Positions 1-27,400 of a DNA stretch of 64,000 bases are shown here, piece by piece. The notes below the pieces were generated by a model. That model saw only the letters and a program-made list of their open reading frames with translations. It ran no database searches and was not told where the DNA came from. Both the position numbers and the translations under genes were made by a program. How positions within the stretch are numbered: the stretch's first letter is position 1; every line of letters begins with the position of its first letter. The DNA comes from Doris montereyensis (Eukaryota > Mollusca > Gastropoda > Nudibranchia > Dorididae), in the NCBI GenBank assembly GCA_037039925.1, contig JAXRKP010000044.1:146344-210343 (forward strand). The letters are read 5' to 3'.

Positions 1-934
1 GGTCAGTTGTGGTAATGAAAATAATACTTAGTCATTTACTTGATGGCCGGTTGATAATCGAGGCTCATATTTTGATTTTTTTTAGAATTTATATATATAT
101 ATGTAAATCTAGATCTAGGTCTATATTTCACCCCTCTGCGTAAAGTAAAGTACGTTAAAGTAAGATCAAAGGTTTGTTTTGATGATCAATAATCTAAGCT
201 CAAATTGTTGATCCTCGGACTTGTTAATGTAAGCGTTCACCGTTAAGAAGCGATTATGAAGAATTATCATGAGATGTTCTATGATCATTTGGACATGTAA
301 CTATAATGTAGAAATCTAGATATACGTGGGGGGGGGGGGTAGATTTGCGTTCACTTCATAAAATAAAGTAAGCAAAATCATTGTGCAGTACGGAGACAGG
401 CGAAACCAATACCGGCCGACTAACAATATGATCTTGACCTTGATTCACAAGACCTTCACCCTATTCCATCATTCATCGATTTGATTGGTTAGAACTAGCT
501 TAGCAAGTATAAAATTGAGATTGACCTCTTTACACAGCAACGAAAGAAGAAAGAACAAATGTAGGTCTGAGTAGAAGACCCCAATCAGCTGATCAGCCAG
601 CAAGCCAGCGGTCGGCTTCTTTGTCACCCGAACAGAAAGTCTGATAAATACCGAACCGGCTGCTTCCTCATCGCATTCTTTAACCTTCATTCACATGGAC
701 AACTCCGCTGAGCACTTATAACTTCTCTGTTTATTAAAAGTAAGAAAAAAGAATCAAGTTCATTGAATTCAACTGAATTTTATTCCAACTTCCAACGTTC
801 TCACTTCGAACTGTGTCGTCTGTGAAGCAGTGTCGACCGTCAACTGAACTGAGTGAACTCTAGAACAACGGTCTTTGTTCTTGTCAGAAACTATGCTGGA
901 CGTTATCACTATCACAGCCAAAGTAAAGGGAGCT
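1..934. other. 5' flank of the DDIT4-like gene
   Basis: No gene is recognised here. The stretch is AT-rich and holds several copies of a gatctag-type hexamer and a poly-G run near 328-339. Open frames on the minus strand (469-690, 769-966) have no recognisable domain and are probably chance. The last 200 bases probably contain the promoter and 5' UTR of the DDIT4-like gene; this is inferred from position only. Confidence 0.4.
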
Positions 935-2637
935 ATGAAAGCTCTTCTTGATGGAGGAAAACTCACTCTGATTATTCTCTTGTCATTGAAACGGACTTCG
1001 AGCGTGAAAAGCTAAACAAAATAGGTAAGATTGTCAGAATATTAAGGATCTTAACTGTATACTCAACAATACTGTACCACTGTATGATCTGTGTCTGATC
1101 TAGCTCTGAATCTATTATTTTTTTCACTAGAGCATGTTTTTATACCATAGGTAGATCTAGAGCTATTATATACAAACAAGATGTTATACCTAAACCGTAT
1201 CATATAAGATTTCTCTATTATTATAGCATAGTAAAGTACCAAGAGTAACTTCACCGAGATTTAGAAATCTAGATGTCCATTGATAGGAGCATTGATAGGA
1301 GCCGGCTAGACCTATGATGAGATGAGATGGTAATGCTACTTCTTTGGTGTATATCATTTAGATACATTCATCAAAGAGAGTGAAACAATAGCAATAGAAA
1401 TAAAGCTCTATTCAGAATCTAAATTATAGGTTCTGAAATTGTTTTAATGTTGTTTTTTTTTTTTGCTCATTTGTTTGATAACCCCAAAACATAACAACAC
1501 TTTCAAAGGGTCATTCATTGCATATAGATCTATATCTCTTGTCTTTGTCCTCGGTTATTGTCGTTTTTATTTCCAGAGAGGGGCCACAGATTTAGGGTTG
1601 TCTGGTTTGGTGGTATTTTGTTGTTTTGTTTTTATGGTAGAGATGTAAGGGTTGACTTATGGTGAGAAGAGGAGAGATTATTTTTTTCGAGGCTTCTTTC
1701 CTATGTTACCTCTTTGAATGGTTGAAATTACTCCATATAGATTTTAAATGTTGGTGAAATGGCACAATGCTTAAAATAGAAGTAGATGTAGATTTATATT
1801 GCAATCAGTGAAAAGGAGAAAACAAATTTAAGTCAAAACAGAAGCAAATTCATTGATTTACTTAAAGTGATCGGTTTCCTTTTTTATAGACATGGTTTTA
1901 CATTGTTGTAATAAAGAGCGGAAGTGAAAAGAATTTTCCTTCTGTGCTTTCAATCTTCTTTTTTTCAAATTCACATATTGTATCATGTATATGGTTAAAT
2001 ACTGTTTAAAGACAACCCCACAAAAACTTATTTAAACTGCATGGATTGATTTTCACACCTTTTTAAACATTTTATTTCAATTTCATTCTCCTTTTCTTCT
2101 GTTGCATCTTTGGTCTCCTGATTTAAAAAAAATAATTCTCATTTCTTTACAGCAGATGATCCAGATCCTAGCATGTATTGTGACTTTGTGGATGTTGAAG
2201 ACGTGCAAAATAGCCTGAACATTTGTGAGGAAATTGAAGCTGCTATCAAAGAATCATGTCAGAGGGAATTCAACTGCCAGGTTATCCTCCCTGATAATCT
2301 CACTTCAAGAGTTTCACAGGACATCGTTCGCATGTCTGTGTTGGAGCCGTGTGGTGTTCATGGATGCGCTCTTTACATCTCCTTGCAAGACAAAGGGAAA
2401 TGTCAACCAATGGCTACAATATTTGGAAATCCTTCCTCTCCACCAACTTTCGAAATTCATCTCACCTTAAAAGAAGACAATCGCAGCTGGAAAAAGCTCC
2501 ATAAGGCCTATTTGACTCTTAAAGGATGTATTTTTAATTCGCTTTTGGACTGCCGCACCAAAAATTCTCCGCTCCTCTTATCAGCTAGAAAACGCCGATT
2601 GTACAGGAGTGGTAGAAATGTTGAAAATATCCACTGA
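935..2637 (+). CDS. DDIT4L: DDIT4/REDD1 (RTP801/scylla)-like mTORC1 inhibitor
   Basis: Stress-induced RTP801 family protein, known to repress mTORC1 through TSC1/TSC2 in the cytosol. The main exon is 2153-2637, with acceptor AG at 2151-2152. Its translation shows the family core: VILPDNLTSRV, then VRMSVLEPCGVHGCAL, then PPTFEIHLTLKED-W, ending in a basic KRRLYRS tail. These match the DDIT4 'LVPAELTQRV', 'AEPCGLRG' and 'PTFQLTLVLRLDSRLW' blocks. The safe in-exon start is ATG 2173 (154 aa). A donor at 1024/1025 joins in phase 1 to give KLNKIADDPDPSMYC. This upstream exon is open back to a TGA near 949 and only reaches ATG 935 if one base is missing in the GGAGGAAAA stretch (951-959). Human DDIT4 is 232 aa, so the N-terminus here is short or incomplete. 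Whether it is DDIT4 or DDIT4L cannot be told; invertebrates usually have one family member. A possible polyA signal is AATAAA at 4252. Confidence 0.85.
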
Positions 2638-5600
2638 TATTAAGTGAATGCAAATAATGATTAATTATGAGCAGAGGAACTTAAGTGTTTTTATTTCCCT
2701 CTTTTCCTTTTTTTAAGAGGTGACAGCACTGGTTGTGATGCGACTTTCTGTAATTGTAAGCTCTTGGCTTTAATTCAACAAATGTTACTTTGTTATGCAA
2801 CAATTTAACATGAGTTTTCTTAATTGTTCAGCAAGATTCCGTGAGAGCTTATTTTATGCAGGTTAAAGTTTCTTGCGGATGTATTGACCAATAGCCATTC
2901 TGAGAGAGTTTGCATTGATTAGTGCCTCTTCATTTTCGGCCTTTGATTTTAGCTGTAATTTGACAGCATTCATTGTTTTTTTTGTTACACATATATCATC
3001 ACTCATCACATTCTCATTTTTCGGAGACATAAGAATGACATAAATTATTTGAATCTCATGACATTACATTTTTGACAAAATAAGGCAGACGATCAGAGAT
3101 ACAAATGTCACGTGATAGAGAATGTGTTGCATTTGGTCTTGTACCTGCGTGTATATATGTGTTATTCTACTGGTCTCAGGAGGTGTTAAGTTAAATGTGA
3201 TGTCTTTTATTCAAGTGCTTAGAAGATGTACACATTTTAATGGTATCAGTATGAAAGAAATGAGACAATACTAAGATAATTCAATCTTATGTGACATTTC
3301 ATTTTCACAATTCTTGGTACATCGATATTTTCTGGTATCAACTGTGGTGATTAGTTTTGTTGCCATTTTGGAAAGGAAGAAATTTCCATACAATGATGTT
3401 ACCACCCTGTTATTTTGCAACCAAACAAAAATATCTGTGATACTTCTTCACTAAAAGATTATAATCAATTTATTTACATCTGTAACCATCAAAATTTCTA
3501 ACACAATGATCATGAAGACAATTTTCATTACCCTATTGAATGCTTCCTTTTTAAAGAATATCATTCTTCCCTATCTTAACATATTTTTATCAATTTCTTG
3601 TCTGTTCTCTTCTTATAACTTAATCATGTCTTTACTTCACACGTACACACCCATATGTGACCACTTAAAGCCATAGGTCATCCCCACTCCTGACAAAACA
3701 CATTGCTCTTTGCTCTTCATATTCTGTCTTTGATTTCAACCTTGGCCTCCATGAAATAGAGACGGATTGTGATAAATATTTAACAACACATTTTTATTAT
3801 TTTAACCCTTCAAGATGCTCTTGGTATGTCAGCAGTTGTCATTTATTTTCATTGAAAGAAAATTTGAGAGACTGAGGGGTTGAGGAAAGGGGAAGGTGGA
3901 AGAAATGTCTCTTTTCGTTATCATCTAATTTTTTATCGGTTTTTTTTCCTTCATCTATTCCATACACATTGTAATATAAAAATTTCATATTACTGTGTAA
4001 TCGCCCCTTTGTGTGATAGGTGTCATGAGTATGTGATGAAATACATGGAGATTGAAAGCTTTGATAGTCAGTAAGTAATACTCAGGTGCTGATATGTTTG
4101 GAGAAAGATACAGATAAAACTGACTGTATGTTTGTCTATAAAACTCTTCATGGTGCTCATTAGAAAATCTAAACAAGTCAAAGGCCCAACAATGGTGCAG
4201 CCATGTTTGTTGCTGCTGCTGCATTTATTGTTGGCATTATTTACAATTTCCAATAAAATTTTGATGATTGCTTCAATTGAAATGGAAATTTCTTGGTTTT
4301 TCTTTCTTACTGTTGTTTTGTGCTGTATAAAGTCAAATCTGTAATCTATTATTGGTAAGCAAGTTTACTTGAGTGTGACTTTTTATTTTTTCTTCCTGTC
4401 GTGAAGTTGCAAAACTTACAACTCACACTCTGAAAGTTTGGCTTGTGTGCTGCTAAGAAATTTTCCCTTGTGTCAGTCTGCTTTGTCTGTCTGTCTGTCA
4501 TGCATCTATCCAATGCAAAGTCATCCTTCTGGCTGAAATTCCATGGTTGATGAGTGCTGTTGACATGTCCTACTACTTTCCTTTCCTTCTTTGACATCTG
4601 TCTTTCATCTTGCTGATGCCACTTTATTTGTGTGTAGTTGGCGGGTGTTGCTGGTAGACCCTATTTCTTTCCTTTCACTTTCATTAATCTTTCATCTTGC
4701 AGTTTCTCTTTAATCACCCTGAGACCACCGCATATGATGGATGAAGTAAACTTTAATGAATTTGTTTTATTTGCTCTAATATTTGACAGTACTGGCGGAC
4801 AGGGTATATTCCAATGGAACAAATTCTTGTGGATAGTTGAAAGGCATCGAGATCCTTACTGAGTAAAATTGATCCCTTTACTTTCATCATAAGATTAAGA
4901 TTGTCAGTCTACCAATGTTGGGTTTGTTTCCAAACAGAGATAAATTTTTTCCCTTGGAATAAATATGACTGCTTATGATAAAGTCAATTAACGAGCACTA
5001 TTTATGTGTTTTTACAAATTCAGAACTGACTACTGTCATCGTCCAGATTTTGAACACAACCTTTGAGAATGTAATTTAGGTTCTTGACAAGGAACAGAAG
5101 GAATAAAGATGAAACGACCTAACACTAACAATATAAAGAAAGAAAGCACCATGAAATTATGGGTGAATGTTTAAGGAAATAAAAGGAGCAATGAAAAATT
5201 AAGAGGAAATTAAAACAACACAAGTAGCGGCTTTTAATCTTATGATAAGCAGGATTTGAACTTTGTCTATATAATATATCAATTCGTATTTATCGCACAG
5301 ATGCTCCAAGGCATTCTTAATATTAATAGTAAACAAGGGTAAAAAAATTCGGCCATTTTATTGGGTTTTTATTTTTTATTTTTACTTTCATTCATGCTAG
5401 CAGTATTCATAAACTCTCAGAAAATGATTCTTCAAAGAAAATTTAATCGGAAACAAAAGTTCTGAAGTCTGCAATGTGTAATACATGTATTCATCAAATC
5501 AAACTTAAAGTAAGGACTCTTTTTTTTTTTTGTATGTTAAGTCGATAGTCATGAAATCAGCGTTCCATTAAGATGTTGATCAGTCTACACGCTCCTCTAT

Positions 5601-7232
5601 TGTTGGATAGATGTACTATTTGAAGCATTAACAAACTCATCAGGGATTTCTTTTTTATAAGCATTGTAATTACTCCCAATCTTAAACACCTGCAGTCTCT
5701 TAATATGTGTAAAAAAAAAAAATCAAATATTGTAACAATTGAACTTGAAGATCATGTAATTTTTCAGCATTTTTTGTTGTATGAATTTAACATTATTATT
5801 TTTAAGAGATGAGAGAACAGGGGAGTACAAGCTATGTGCTACAATATCCTGGTTTGAACAGAAGAGAAAGAGAACAATATTTTAAGGGCTATCATGCATA
5901 GCGGCATTAAATATAACAAGGTTTTAAGGCAAATGACGGTCCCATGTTTACACTCTTGGGTTTTGTATTTACCAAGACATGCAACAAGCAAGTCACTTCA
6001 ATATTATAACAATAAAACAATGATTAGCATTTTCCTACCAATTCTTAATTAAGGTACTGGCAATTATTACAGAAAAACAAAAGGGAGTCAAATAAATAAA
6101 TGAATAATGAATCAACCTGGCAAACAACATTGAACGCAACGACAATTTCCAAGCGTTTTCTGCGCTCTTTCTTTTTATCCCTGGGGCAGTCTGAAAAGAA
6201 GCACTGTTTCTGTTTAGGTGAGTTTGTCTGGGTTTGAATTGGGAGTTTGGTTTGTTGTTTTCTGTATTCCTGACATCACAATGAGTTCTTTGTATTTGGT
6301 TTCTTACAGTGGGTGTTTGTTGGGTTTTTTTTAGTGGGAGTTGTTTTCTTTTTGCTTTTTATTAGGGGTTTATCAAATCTTATTTTGTGTGCGGTGCAGT
6401 TTAGGATTTTGCTTTGGTTAGCGGGAGAGGAGGGTTGACAGGAATGGAGAGATGATGTTTCGTATCATTATTTTAATTTAGGCATGGTTATTTTTGCTCG
6501 TTCGCTTGAAATTCTAAAGGGGTGAAAATGCTGATTGTTATTATTATTAGTATGATTGCAGCCGTTATCATTGAAATTATCATTTTTACTATTTTTATCA
6601 TTTTTACTATTCTTATTATCATAATGATTAGTAATTTATTTTTTAATTATTATTATTATCATTTTACAGAGGCAGATCTAGTTAAAATATTTTAATTTAA
6701 AGGCCTCATTAGTTTTAATTCGTTAAGCGAAATCCTGTTTTTAGCTGTCACTAATTCACGGCGAATAACTTAATGCAGTTTTAAACTGTTGGCAAAGGAG
6801 TGAAATCGAAATTAAAACAATCCTTCCTCGATGGATGCTGTCATCGGTCTGTGTGTCTAGAACTAAATCTAAATGGAAAACTCTCTTCTCGATGATAATG
6901 GTGTTGTTTTTAATGAACGAATATATGTGGATACATGAAATAGAGACGGAGAACAACGGTTATATTTAGGATTAATTCAATGACTCGAGTCAATTCATAT
7001 CGTCGTAAACACTAGACCTAGGATCTAGTAACTAACTATACTGGTAACAACAATAACCGAACCTCGTTAGACCTAGATCTAGGCTGTATCAAGTTTGTTT
7101 CACAAGCAATCATAGACCTGGCCTTGCAGATTTCGAAAATCTAGTGCAATATTTTTCATTCTTTTACTATCTTCTGAGGTAGAGCCTTATTTTTTACTCA
7201 GTCAATATACCTCAATCTCAATCATTCTTGTT
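2638..7232. other. DDIT4-like 3' UTR and intergenic DNA
   Basis: No coding region is recognised. The first 1.6 kb may be 3' UTR, with the first clear AATAAA at 4252-4257. The rest is AT-rich with ATT microsatellite tracts (about 6536-6660) and T-rich stretches. Short open frames (4132-4344, 4349-4597, 4638-4862) have no family signature. The last 200 bases precede the JmjC gene start and presumably contain its promoter. Confidence 0.4.
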
Positions 7233-19962
<12,730 letters not shown>

Positions 19963-21323
19963 AATTAAAAAGATTGGAAAATTGGTCATTTTGTTTCATT
20001 CAACCAGAAATTGATGGAGTGACCATTGATTATTAAATCATCAAAATTTTGTTTTGAAAAATCAAATAAAAGATGTTACCCCCTCCAGCTCATTTCAGTT
20101 TAAATTTCATTCATTTTGTGTTGTGAAATGGCCGTCTTGTAAATTATCTCACAAATTGTGAGGATGGCAGTTTTAATATGGAGGTGGTGACAGCATTCAT
20201 TGACAAAAAAACCTGAGTCTCTATGTCTATATACCTAACAATTATTTAGATGTATACATTTGAAAAAGACATTATGATCTGTAAAGGTATAAAGAAAAGG
20301 ACAGTTTTAACACTCCACACAAAAACAAAACAAAATTCAGTGTCACATTTATAGAAATAAAACTACAGGAACATAAACGTCAATTTTATGCATGTCAAGT
20401 TTTCATTAGGTAGGAATGTCTTCAAGAAGTTGAGACTAATTTGATACACGATGACAACAGCTCTTACTTGCTGATTCAATAATACATGTAGTAGGAGACA
20501 TACATTAATGCAATTTTGTTCTGTCTGATTCAGTTTTTAAAGGACTGGAGGATAAATAAATTTGCCTGATAAATGGATAAAACTATTTTCTTAAACGCTC
20601 CATACAAAACACTGAAAAGATCCACATAAAAAAAAGACTCAGTCAAAAACGCAAAAATTGGATTATTCACTTGTTTAAAAATTCTATTTATTTTCCAATT
20701 ATTTCCCTGACAGTTGACAATAACAAATCATTGCACCAGGAGCAAATTCTAGTCTTGTTATATTTGCAGCTTTCTGTCAACAAACCTGAAATCTAGAAGA
20801 AAGAAATTGTTTTGAAATAGAACTGCCCTTCAAACAGGATCAGGTGGCATAATGCCTCATACTAATCATAGGTTTCCGTTTTATCCTCTTCAGGTTAAAT
20901 TCTTGATGGAATCAATGCTCCTTAAGGATTTTCTTTTAAAAACATATGATCTATTGAAAAACTGCCATATATGTGAAAAAAACATACATAATTGGTTTTG
21001 TAGAGAAATTTTTCAGGTAGCAAGACTTTCTTTACCCATAAACTTACATTTTTACTTTTCATGAATTTTCCCATTCCTTCTGTATCGTGTCATTTAAAAT
21101 ATCACATTCGATTAGGAATATAACGATTATCATAAAGATTTGACTTTATAGCATCAGTTTTCCATAGCACTAAAATTGAAGGGAACAACATACTTTCAGC
21201 TTGGACGTTTGTTTCTTATAATTGCCTCAAGGACTTTTTAATCCCTTCTCATTACACATTTCTCTTCGCGCCATCATCCTCACTTTCCACCCGGCAAAGC
21301 CTGATTTCACTGTTAACTCACCT
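19963..21323. other. convergent intergenic region, JmjC gene and TBL3
   Basis: This holds the 3' ends of two convergent genes. AATAAA (+) at 20065-20070 serves the JmjC gene. A minus-strand AATAAA (TTTATT at 20687-20692) is a candidate end for TBL3, giving a 3' UTR of about 630 bases. No further gene is seen. Confidence 0.5.
20065..20070 (+). terminator. polyA signal of the JmjC gene
   Basis: AATAAA lies 103 bases after the TAG stop of the JmjC gene, in an A-rich context; it is the first canonical signal downstream. Confidence 0.55.
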
Positions 21324-21418
21324 TCATGCATCCCTAACTGTTGTTTTCATACACCCGTGACAATATTCAACAAAACGGCTATCTGTGACAAGGTTGTCCA
21401 GGCGTTGTAAATGACGCT
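21324..21418 (-). CDS. TBL3: TBL3 last exon
   Basis: Reads [20 protein letters not shown] and ends [15 protein letters not shown]. It aligns with the human end ERHFQRLSRTLQAAAFLDFLW. The acceptor CCCAG ends at 21419 and phase 1 matches exon 21. Confidence 0.85.
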
Positions 21419-24400
21419 CTGGGAAAAGAACAAAACATTACAGAGAAATAGTAATTAGAAAACATAATAATAACACAATTATTTCAAATGAAATTTTCGA
21501 AGCTTTGACATGAATATGAACAATACAAGTTACAGTGGATGTCACATAAGTCGATGTCCAAGGGACCTATTAAAAAACATCGACTTATGTAAAAAATCGA
21601 CATAAGCAATTCCTTAGTTACCTCCCCTGACAGGATTTTCATCATAATGGTCTTGGGTAATACAAGTTATAACTATAACATGAATGTGAACAATACAAGT
21701 TATAACTATGATATGAATGTGAACAATACAAGTTATAACTATGACATGAATGTGAACAATACAAGTTATAACTATGATATGAATGTGAACAATATACTTA
21801 CTTGCAATTCAAACAGAAGTTGCATTGTATGACAAAAACATGTCAGACAACAGAGAAATGTTGCCAAGAGAACAAAACCAAACACACAAATGTCAGCAAA
21901 ACAGGAGATCCATGTCAACCTACACTATCACACTATCAGATTACATGTACCTCCATCATCATCGAAAGCGTGTGAAAGCTGCGAGTTCCCCAGGGACCCC
22001 TTGGCAGCCATGTACCTCCATCAAAAACTCAATGTTTCTATTAGCGATCTTGTATATCTTTAAATTAAATACAACTTTCTCAACAGTATTGTATACATAG
22101 TAATAGACTTGAAGTTTCATATTTTCACCTTTCCCGCCCACTTGAAGAAGAAAGCCTTGAGTCTAAAACAAATAATTAAATATGCGCACGTATATTATAT
22201 ATACTCGTACATACATACCAGTGTAAACAGTAAGACAGTAAGAATGGTATGGCTAGTAATATAAAAAGAAAGGCTTTAATTTAAAATAAACAATCAAACA
22301 TGCATGTTGTACACATACACAGACATACCAGTGTAAACAGTAAGACCTTCAAGAATGGACTGAATGCCTGACAACTTCAGCAGTTCCGAGGGGAGGTAAT
22401 TCTTCAAAACAAGGTTGAGTAAAACTTGGGCAGGGAAAAAATTGCGACTGTTGGTGTTCCATTCCACTGCAAATTTTAGCATGGAACCTGGAAAAACATC
22501 AAGTGAAAAATTTGTTTTGAAAAACGAGATTTTTTTTTCCTTTTTCCTTTCTTTTTCAAAGAGATACAGACCTATAGGCTGACAGAGAGATGGAATGAAT
22601 TACAAAAGATAATCTTTAATTCTGATTTTCCATATCATTTTTAATTCTGATTTTCCATATCATTTTTAATCATGATTCCTTATCATTTTTGTCTCATTTC
22701 CAATTAGGCTTTGTATATTTGTCTGACTATACAAATTCTTTTCTACCAAATCTCAATCAACCTTTTTATGGTTAGTCTGGCCCTATCCACCCAAGCTACT
22801 ATTAGCTCTCTGTGTTTTATCCCCCCGAAGGGAGCGTCTCTTCGCAATGCTCAATCCACCCCCATGCGCACCATGACAGCCACATCTTTTTATATAAACT
22901 TTTACCCTACAAGAGCTTTTTTGTTGAGGAGGCGTATCTTGACCAGGTTTTTTTTTCCAGTTATTTGATATAGACAATTCTAACCACTACCATTGTACTC
23001 GGCATGTCTGAATTAGCTGAAAGAATTGTTAAATTTTATTTTTCATCATATGGTTGCCATGGGAATGTCGCAATCTTGGATTTTCATTGCGAAAATACCT
23101 ACAACTTCATTTCAAATAGGCTTTTTCAGTTTTTTACAAACTTGGTTGGAACTTCACACACAGGTTATTCAGTTCATTATCTAGCCGCTTCCCAGTAGCT
23201 TTTTTGGATAAATTGAACGGTTTTGATTTTATGAATTTTTAAAAATGCATATAGCAACCTTTCCAATTTTTGGCAAATTCAATCACAAAAAAATCCTTTT
23301 TGCAAAAATTTGAAGGGATATCAGAAATTGCTGCTGGGTGAAAATGTGTTTTGCGTCACAGATGCTATACACCAAAATTGTGGGCAATAGGACAATAATT
23401 AAAAAAGAGATTGCAAATCACTGTCAAAAAGTAACATTTTGAGAAAATGGCATTTAAACAATGTTTTCCTTTATTTTTATGTTTTTTTGCATATAAACTT
23501 AGAAAAGAATAGAATAATACTTTGAAACGTCATACAATCTTGAGAGGCTCTCAAATACTTCTTGTCGACCCTATTTCAACTGCTCCGGGTCCCTTAAATT
23601 CATATAGGATGGCACTTTTCTTATAACAGGTACGCAAAATGTGTCCCGTAATTTGCAGCCGATCTTAGCTAATATTGAAAATAATGCCTCCAAAGTATAT
23701 TTTTCAGATAGAGTACTTTGTTACCAACTTGTATATACTTTAGACAAAATTTCCAGCGGTTGAAGGTTAGGTCGGTACCGTTTCTAAAATAATGAAAGAA
23801 TCCATACTGAACTTTTTTATGGAATCAATCTGAAGGAAATGAACTGCTCCATCCAGTAGTTCAATAAACGAAATTGTCCAATTTGTGATAAAAAATGCTT
23901 CCTCAGCCAAAAATAGAATAAAGATCATCTTTGACATTAGGGGATGGGCTAGTCTTGTTCTGACCAGATTTAGAATTCATGGACTTTCCTTGTCATGGTA
24001 ACCGCACGTATGTGTAGTTACTAGTAGTAGTATTACTAGATTTAGTAGGCAAACTAGGCCTACACGGTGTAGCGATTATTGTTTCAATGCTCTACACTCA
24101 GAGTCTACTCATATATCACTACAAATTTCATTATCTAGCTTCTTTTTTTTTTTATCAATATCAAAGAGATCTCCTTAGAAATGAACCCCGAAAGCCACAC
24201 AGAAAATGAGAATGAGTCCTATAAAACAATAACACACCGTCTGGCCACTGGTTGAACAGTTGCTGAGTTTATCAGCTCAGTTTCCCAAAACCGCTAGCGA
24301 ATTGAATGCTTCAACTTTATCAGTGTTTTAACCAATCACTTACAAACATCTGATCACTTACCAATTTGATCCATGCGAAGTTTTCTTATCAATTTCTCCA

Positions 24401-27400
24401 AATGAGCATCACTATCTTCTTCCTTGATAATCTCTGTGAACACATCAACAACACAATGAAAGTAGTTAAAATACATTAAATTTAATTGTGGTTCATTTAA
24501 TAACTAATGCACACACACACACCCAAACTTTCACACAGAGGCAGGCAGACGCTTTTCATTTTAATTCAATTTAACTGAATTGATTATTAAATATACAATC
24601 GGTAACAAAGGATAAAAAAACATTTATCTGAATGGAAACCCTAGCTAGTTGAGATCTTTGTAAGTAATAGATCTCATGAGGAATTTTAATTCTTTCATTG
24701 CTTTAACTTTTAACTGCATCTCGCCAGATTCATTTGACGACCGAAGGGATGTAAGGGATAAAAGAATTTACAAGCACCATCGTCGTCAGTAAGAAGAGTT
24801 CTTTCAAGGCCATTATGGCCCATAGAGCCGGAGCTTATCCCAGTTTCTATAGCATAAAGCAGAACAGGTGATAATAATCATTTCCTGGATAGGACACTAG
24901 TCTGACGCAGGTTTTCACTCCCAAGCTAGTCTATGTACACATTTGTACCTGGGTTGTATAAAAAAAATGCGTGTTCAGCGTCTTTCCCAAGGAACACAGT
25001 GCCTGAACTAGCTTTGCTAAGGTTAGAACCTAGGACCTCATGATCCCTAGACTGGCAGACTAACCACTCGGCCACCAACACCACAAGTCTTACATACACA
25101 TACATATCTTTCACTAATTTAAGCCATTACCCTTTAAGATGTGCAGAGCCCTGAATGGTTTGTTGAGAGATATCGCCAAGCCAAGGGCTCGAACGTATTT
25201 CTTGTCTGTCACTAAGTTGGACAATACTTGTTCTCTGAGAAGGAAAATCAAAGTCAATAATATGTATGTACAAAGAAATGCGTATTTAAATAATAATAAT
25301 AATAAAAAGAATAAAGAAAAGAAAAAAACAGTTATGGATGAAATAATCAGACAGTTATGGTATGGATGAAATAATCAGACAGTTATGGTATGGATGAAAT
25401 AATCAGACAGTTATGGTATGGATGAAATAATCAGACAGTTATGGATGAAATTATTGTAGATTGAAGAAACTGTGCATGCAGTGACACAGTGATAAATCAA
25501 CTAATAAATCAACCAATGAGCTAGGGTCAAAACAAAATGTTTGTTTATCCCCAAATAAGGTAATAGTCAGTTTAACACCATACCATCAAAATGTTTGAGC
25601 TAGTTAGTCAGTTTAACACAAAAATTCAAATAAGCTCACAGTCAAAATGTTTGTTTATCCCATACAAATAAGGTAATAGTCAATTTAACACAAAATGTTT
25701 GTTTATCCCATACAAATAAGCTCACAGTCAATTTAACACAAAATGTTTGTTTATCCCATACAAATAAGTTCACAGTCAATTTAGCACAAAATGTTTGTTT
25801 ATCCCATACAACTAAGTTCACAGTCAATTTAGCACAAAATGTTTGTTTATCCCATACAAATAAGTTCACAGTCAATTTAGCACAAAATCTTTATCCCATA
25901 CAACTAAGTTCACAGTCAATTTAGCACAAAATGTTTGTTTAACCCCATACAATTTAGCACAAAAGTTCACAGTCAATTTAGCACAAAATGTTTCTTTATC
26001 CCATACAAATAAGTTCACAGTCAATTTAGCACAAAATGTTTGTTTATCCCATACAATTAAGTTCACAGTCAATTTAACACAAAATGTTTGTTTATCCCAT
26101 ACAACTAAGTTCACAGTCAATTTAGCACAAAAAGTTTGTTTATCCCATACAAATAAGTTCACAGTCAATTTAGCACAAAATGTTTGTTTATCCCAGTCAA
26201 TTGAGCACAAAATGTTTGTTTATCCCAGTCAATTTAGCACAAAATGTTTGTTTATCCCAGTCAATTGAGCACAAAATGTTTGTTTATCCCATATAAATAA
26301 GTTTACAGTCAATTGAGCACAAAATGTTTGTTTATCCCATACAAGTAAGTTTACAGTCAATTGAGCACAAAATGTTTGTTTATCCCATACAAATAAGTTC
26401 AGTCATCCATGACTCACTGAACAATCTGTTTCTGAAGCTGCTCTTGCTTCTCTGTTTGCTCCTCTTCTGTGACGTCCTGTGAGAAACACCAAGAGAATCA
26501 CCATGAGAAACACCAAGGCATCAAAGTGATAAGAATATAAAAACCCTAAGTACAATATGAAAATTTAGTCATCGAGTAATCGTTGCATCATAATAATCAG
26601 ATTTTGAAAACGTGAGAAATATGCGTCTGTGTGTGCTCACAATCTGGACCATATTTTCTTATATTTTGTATTAGCAGTCCAATAAAGAAAACCGTTTTTG
26701 AAACTTTAAAGAAACTGATCTTTGAAGTGGTGTATGTCTGTTTAAAGAAACTGATGTTTGAAGTGGTGTATGTCTGTTTAAAGAAACTGATCTTTGAAGT
26801 GGTGTATGTCTGTTTAAAGAAACTGATCTTTGAAGTGTGGTGTATGTCTGTTTAAAGAAACTGATCTTTGCAGTGGTGTATGTCTGTTTAAAGAAACTGA
26901 TCTTTGAAGTGGTGTATGTCTGTTTAAAGAAACTGATCTTTGAAGTGGTGTATGTCTGTTTAAAGAAACTGATCTTTGAAGTGGTGTATGTCTGTTTAGG
27001 GAAACTGATCTTTGAAGTGGTGTATGTCTGTTTAGGGAAACTGATCTTTGAAGTGGTGTATGTCTGTTAAGGGAAACTGATCTCTGAAGTGGTGTATGTC
27101 TGTTTAAAGAAACTGATCTTTGAAGTGGTGTATGTCTGTTTAGGGAAACTGATCTTTGAAGTGGTGTATGTCTGTTTAGGGAAACTGATCTTTGAAGTGG
27201 TGTATGTCTGTTTAAGGAAATTGATCTTTGAAGTGGTGTATGTCTGTTTAAAGAAACTGATCTTTGAAGTGGTGTATGTCTGTTTAGGGAAACTGATCTT
27301 TGAAGTGGTGTATGTCTGTTTAAGGAAATTGATCTTTGAAGTGGTGTATGTCTGTTTAAAGAAACTGATCTTTGAAGTGGTGTATGTCTGTTTAGGGAAA

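Noticed and set aside
469..966. Minus-strand genes upstream of the DDIT4-like gene
   Set aside because: Short frames with no domain, lying over the expected promoter and 5' UTR.
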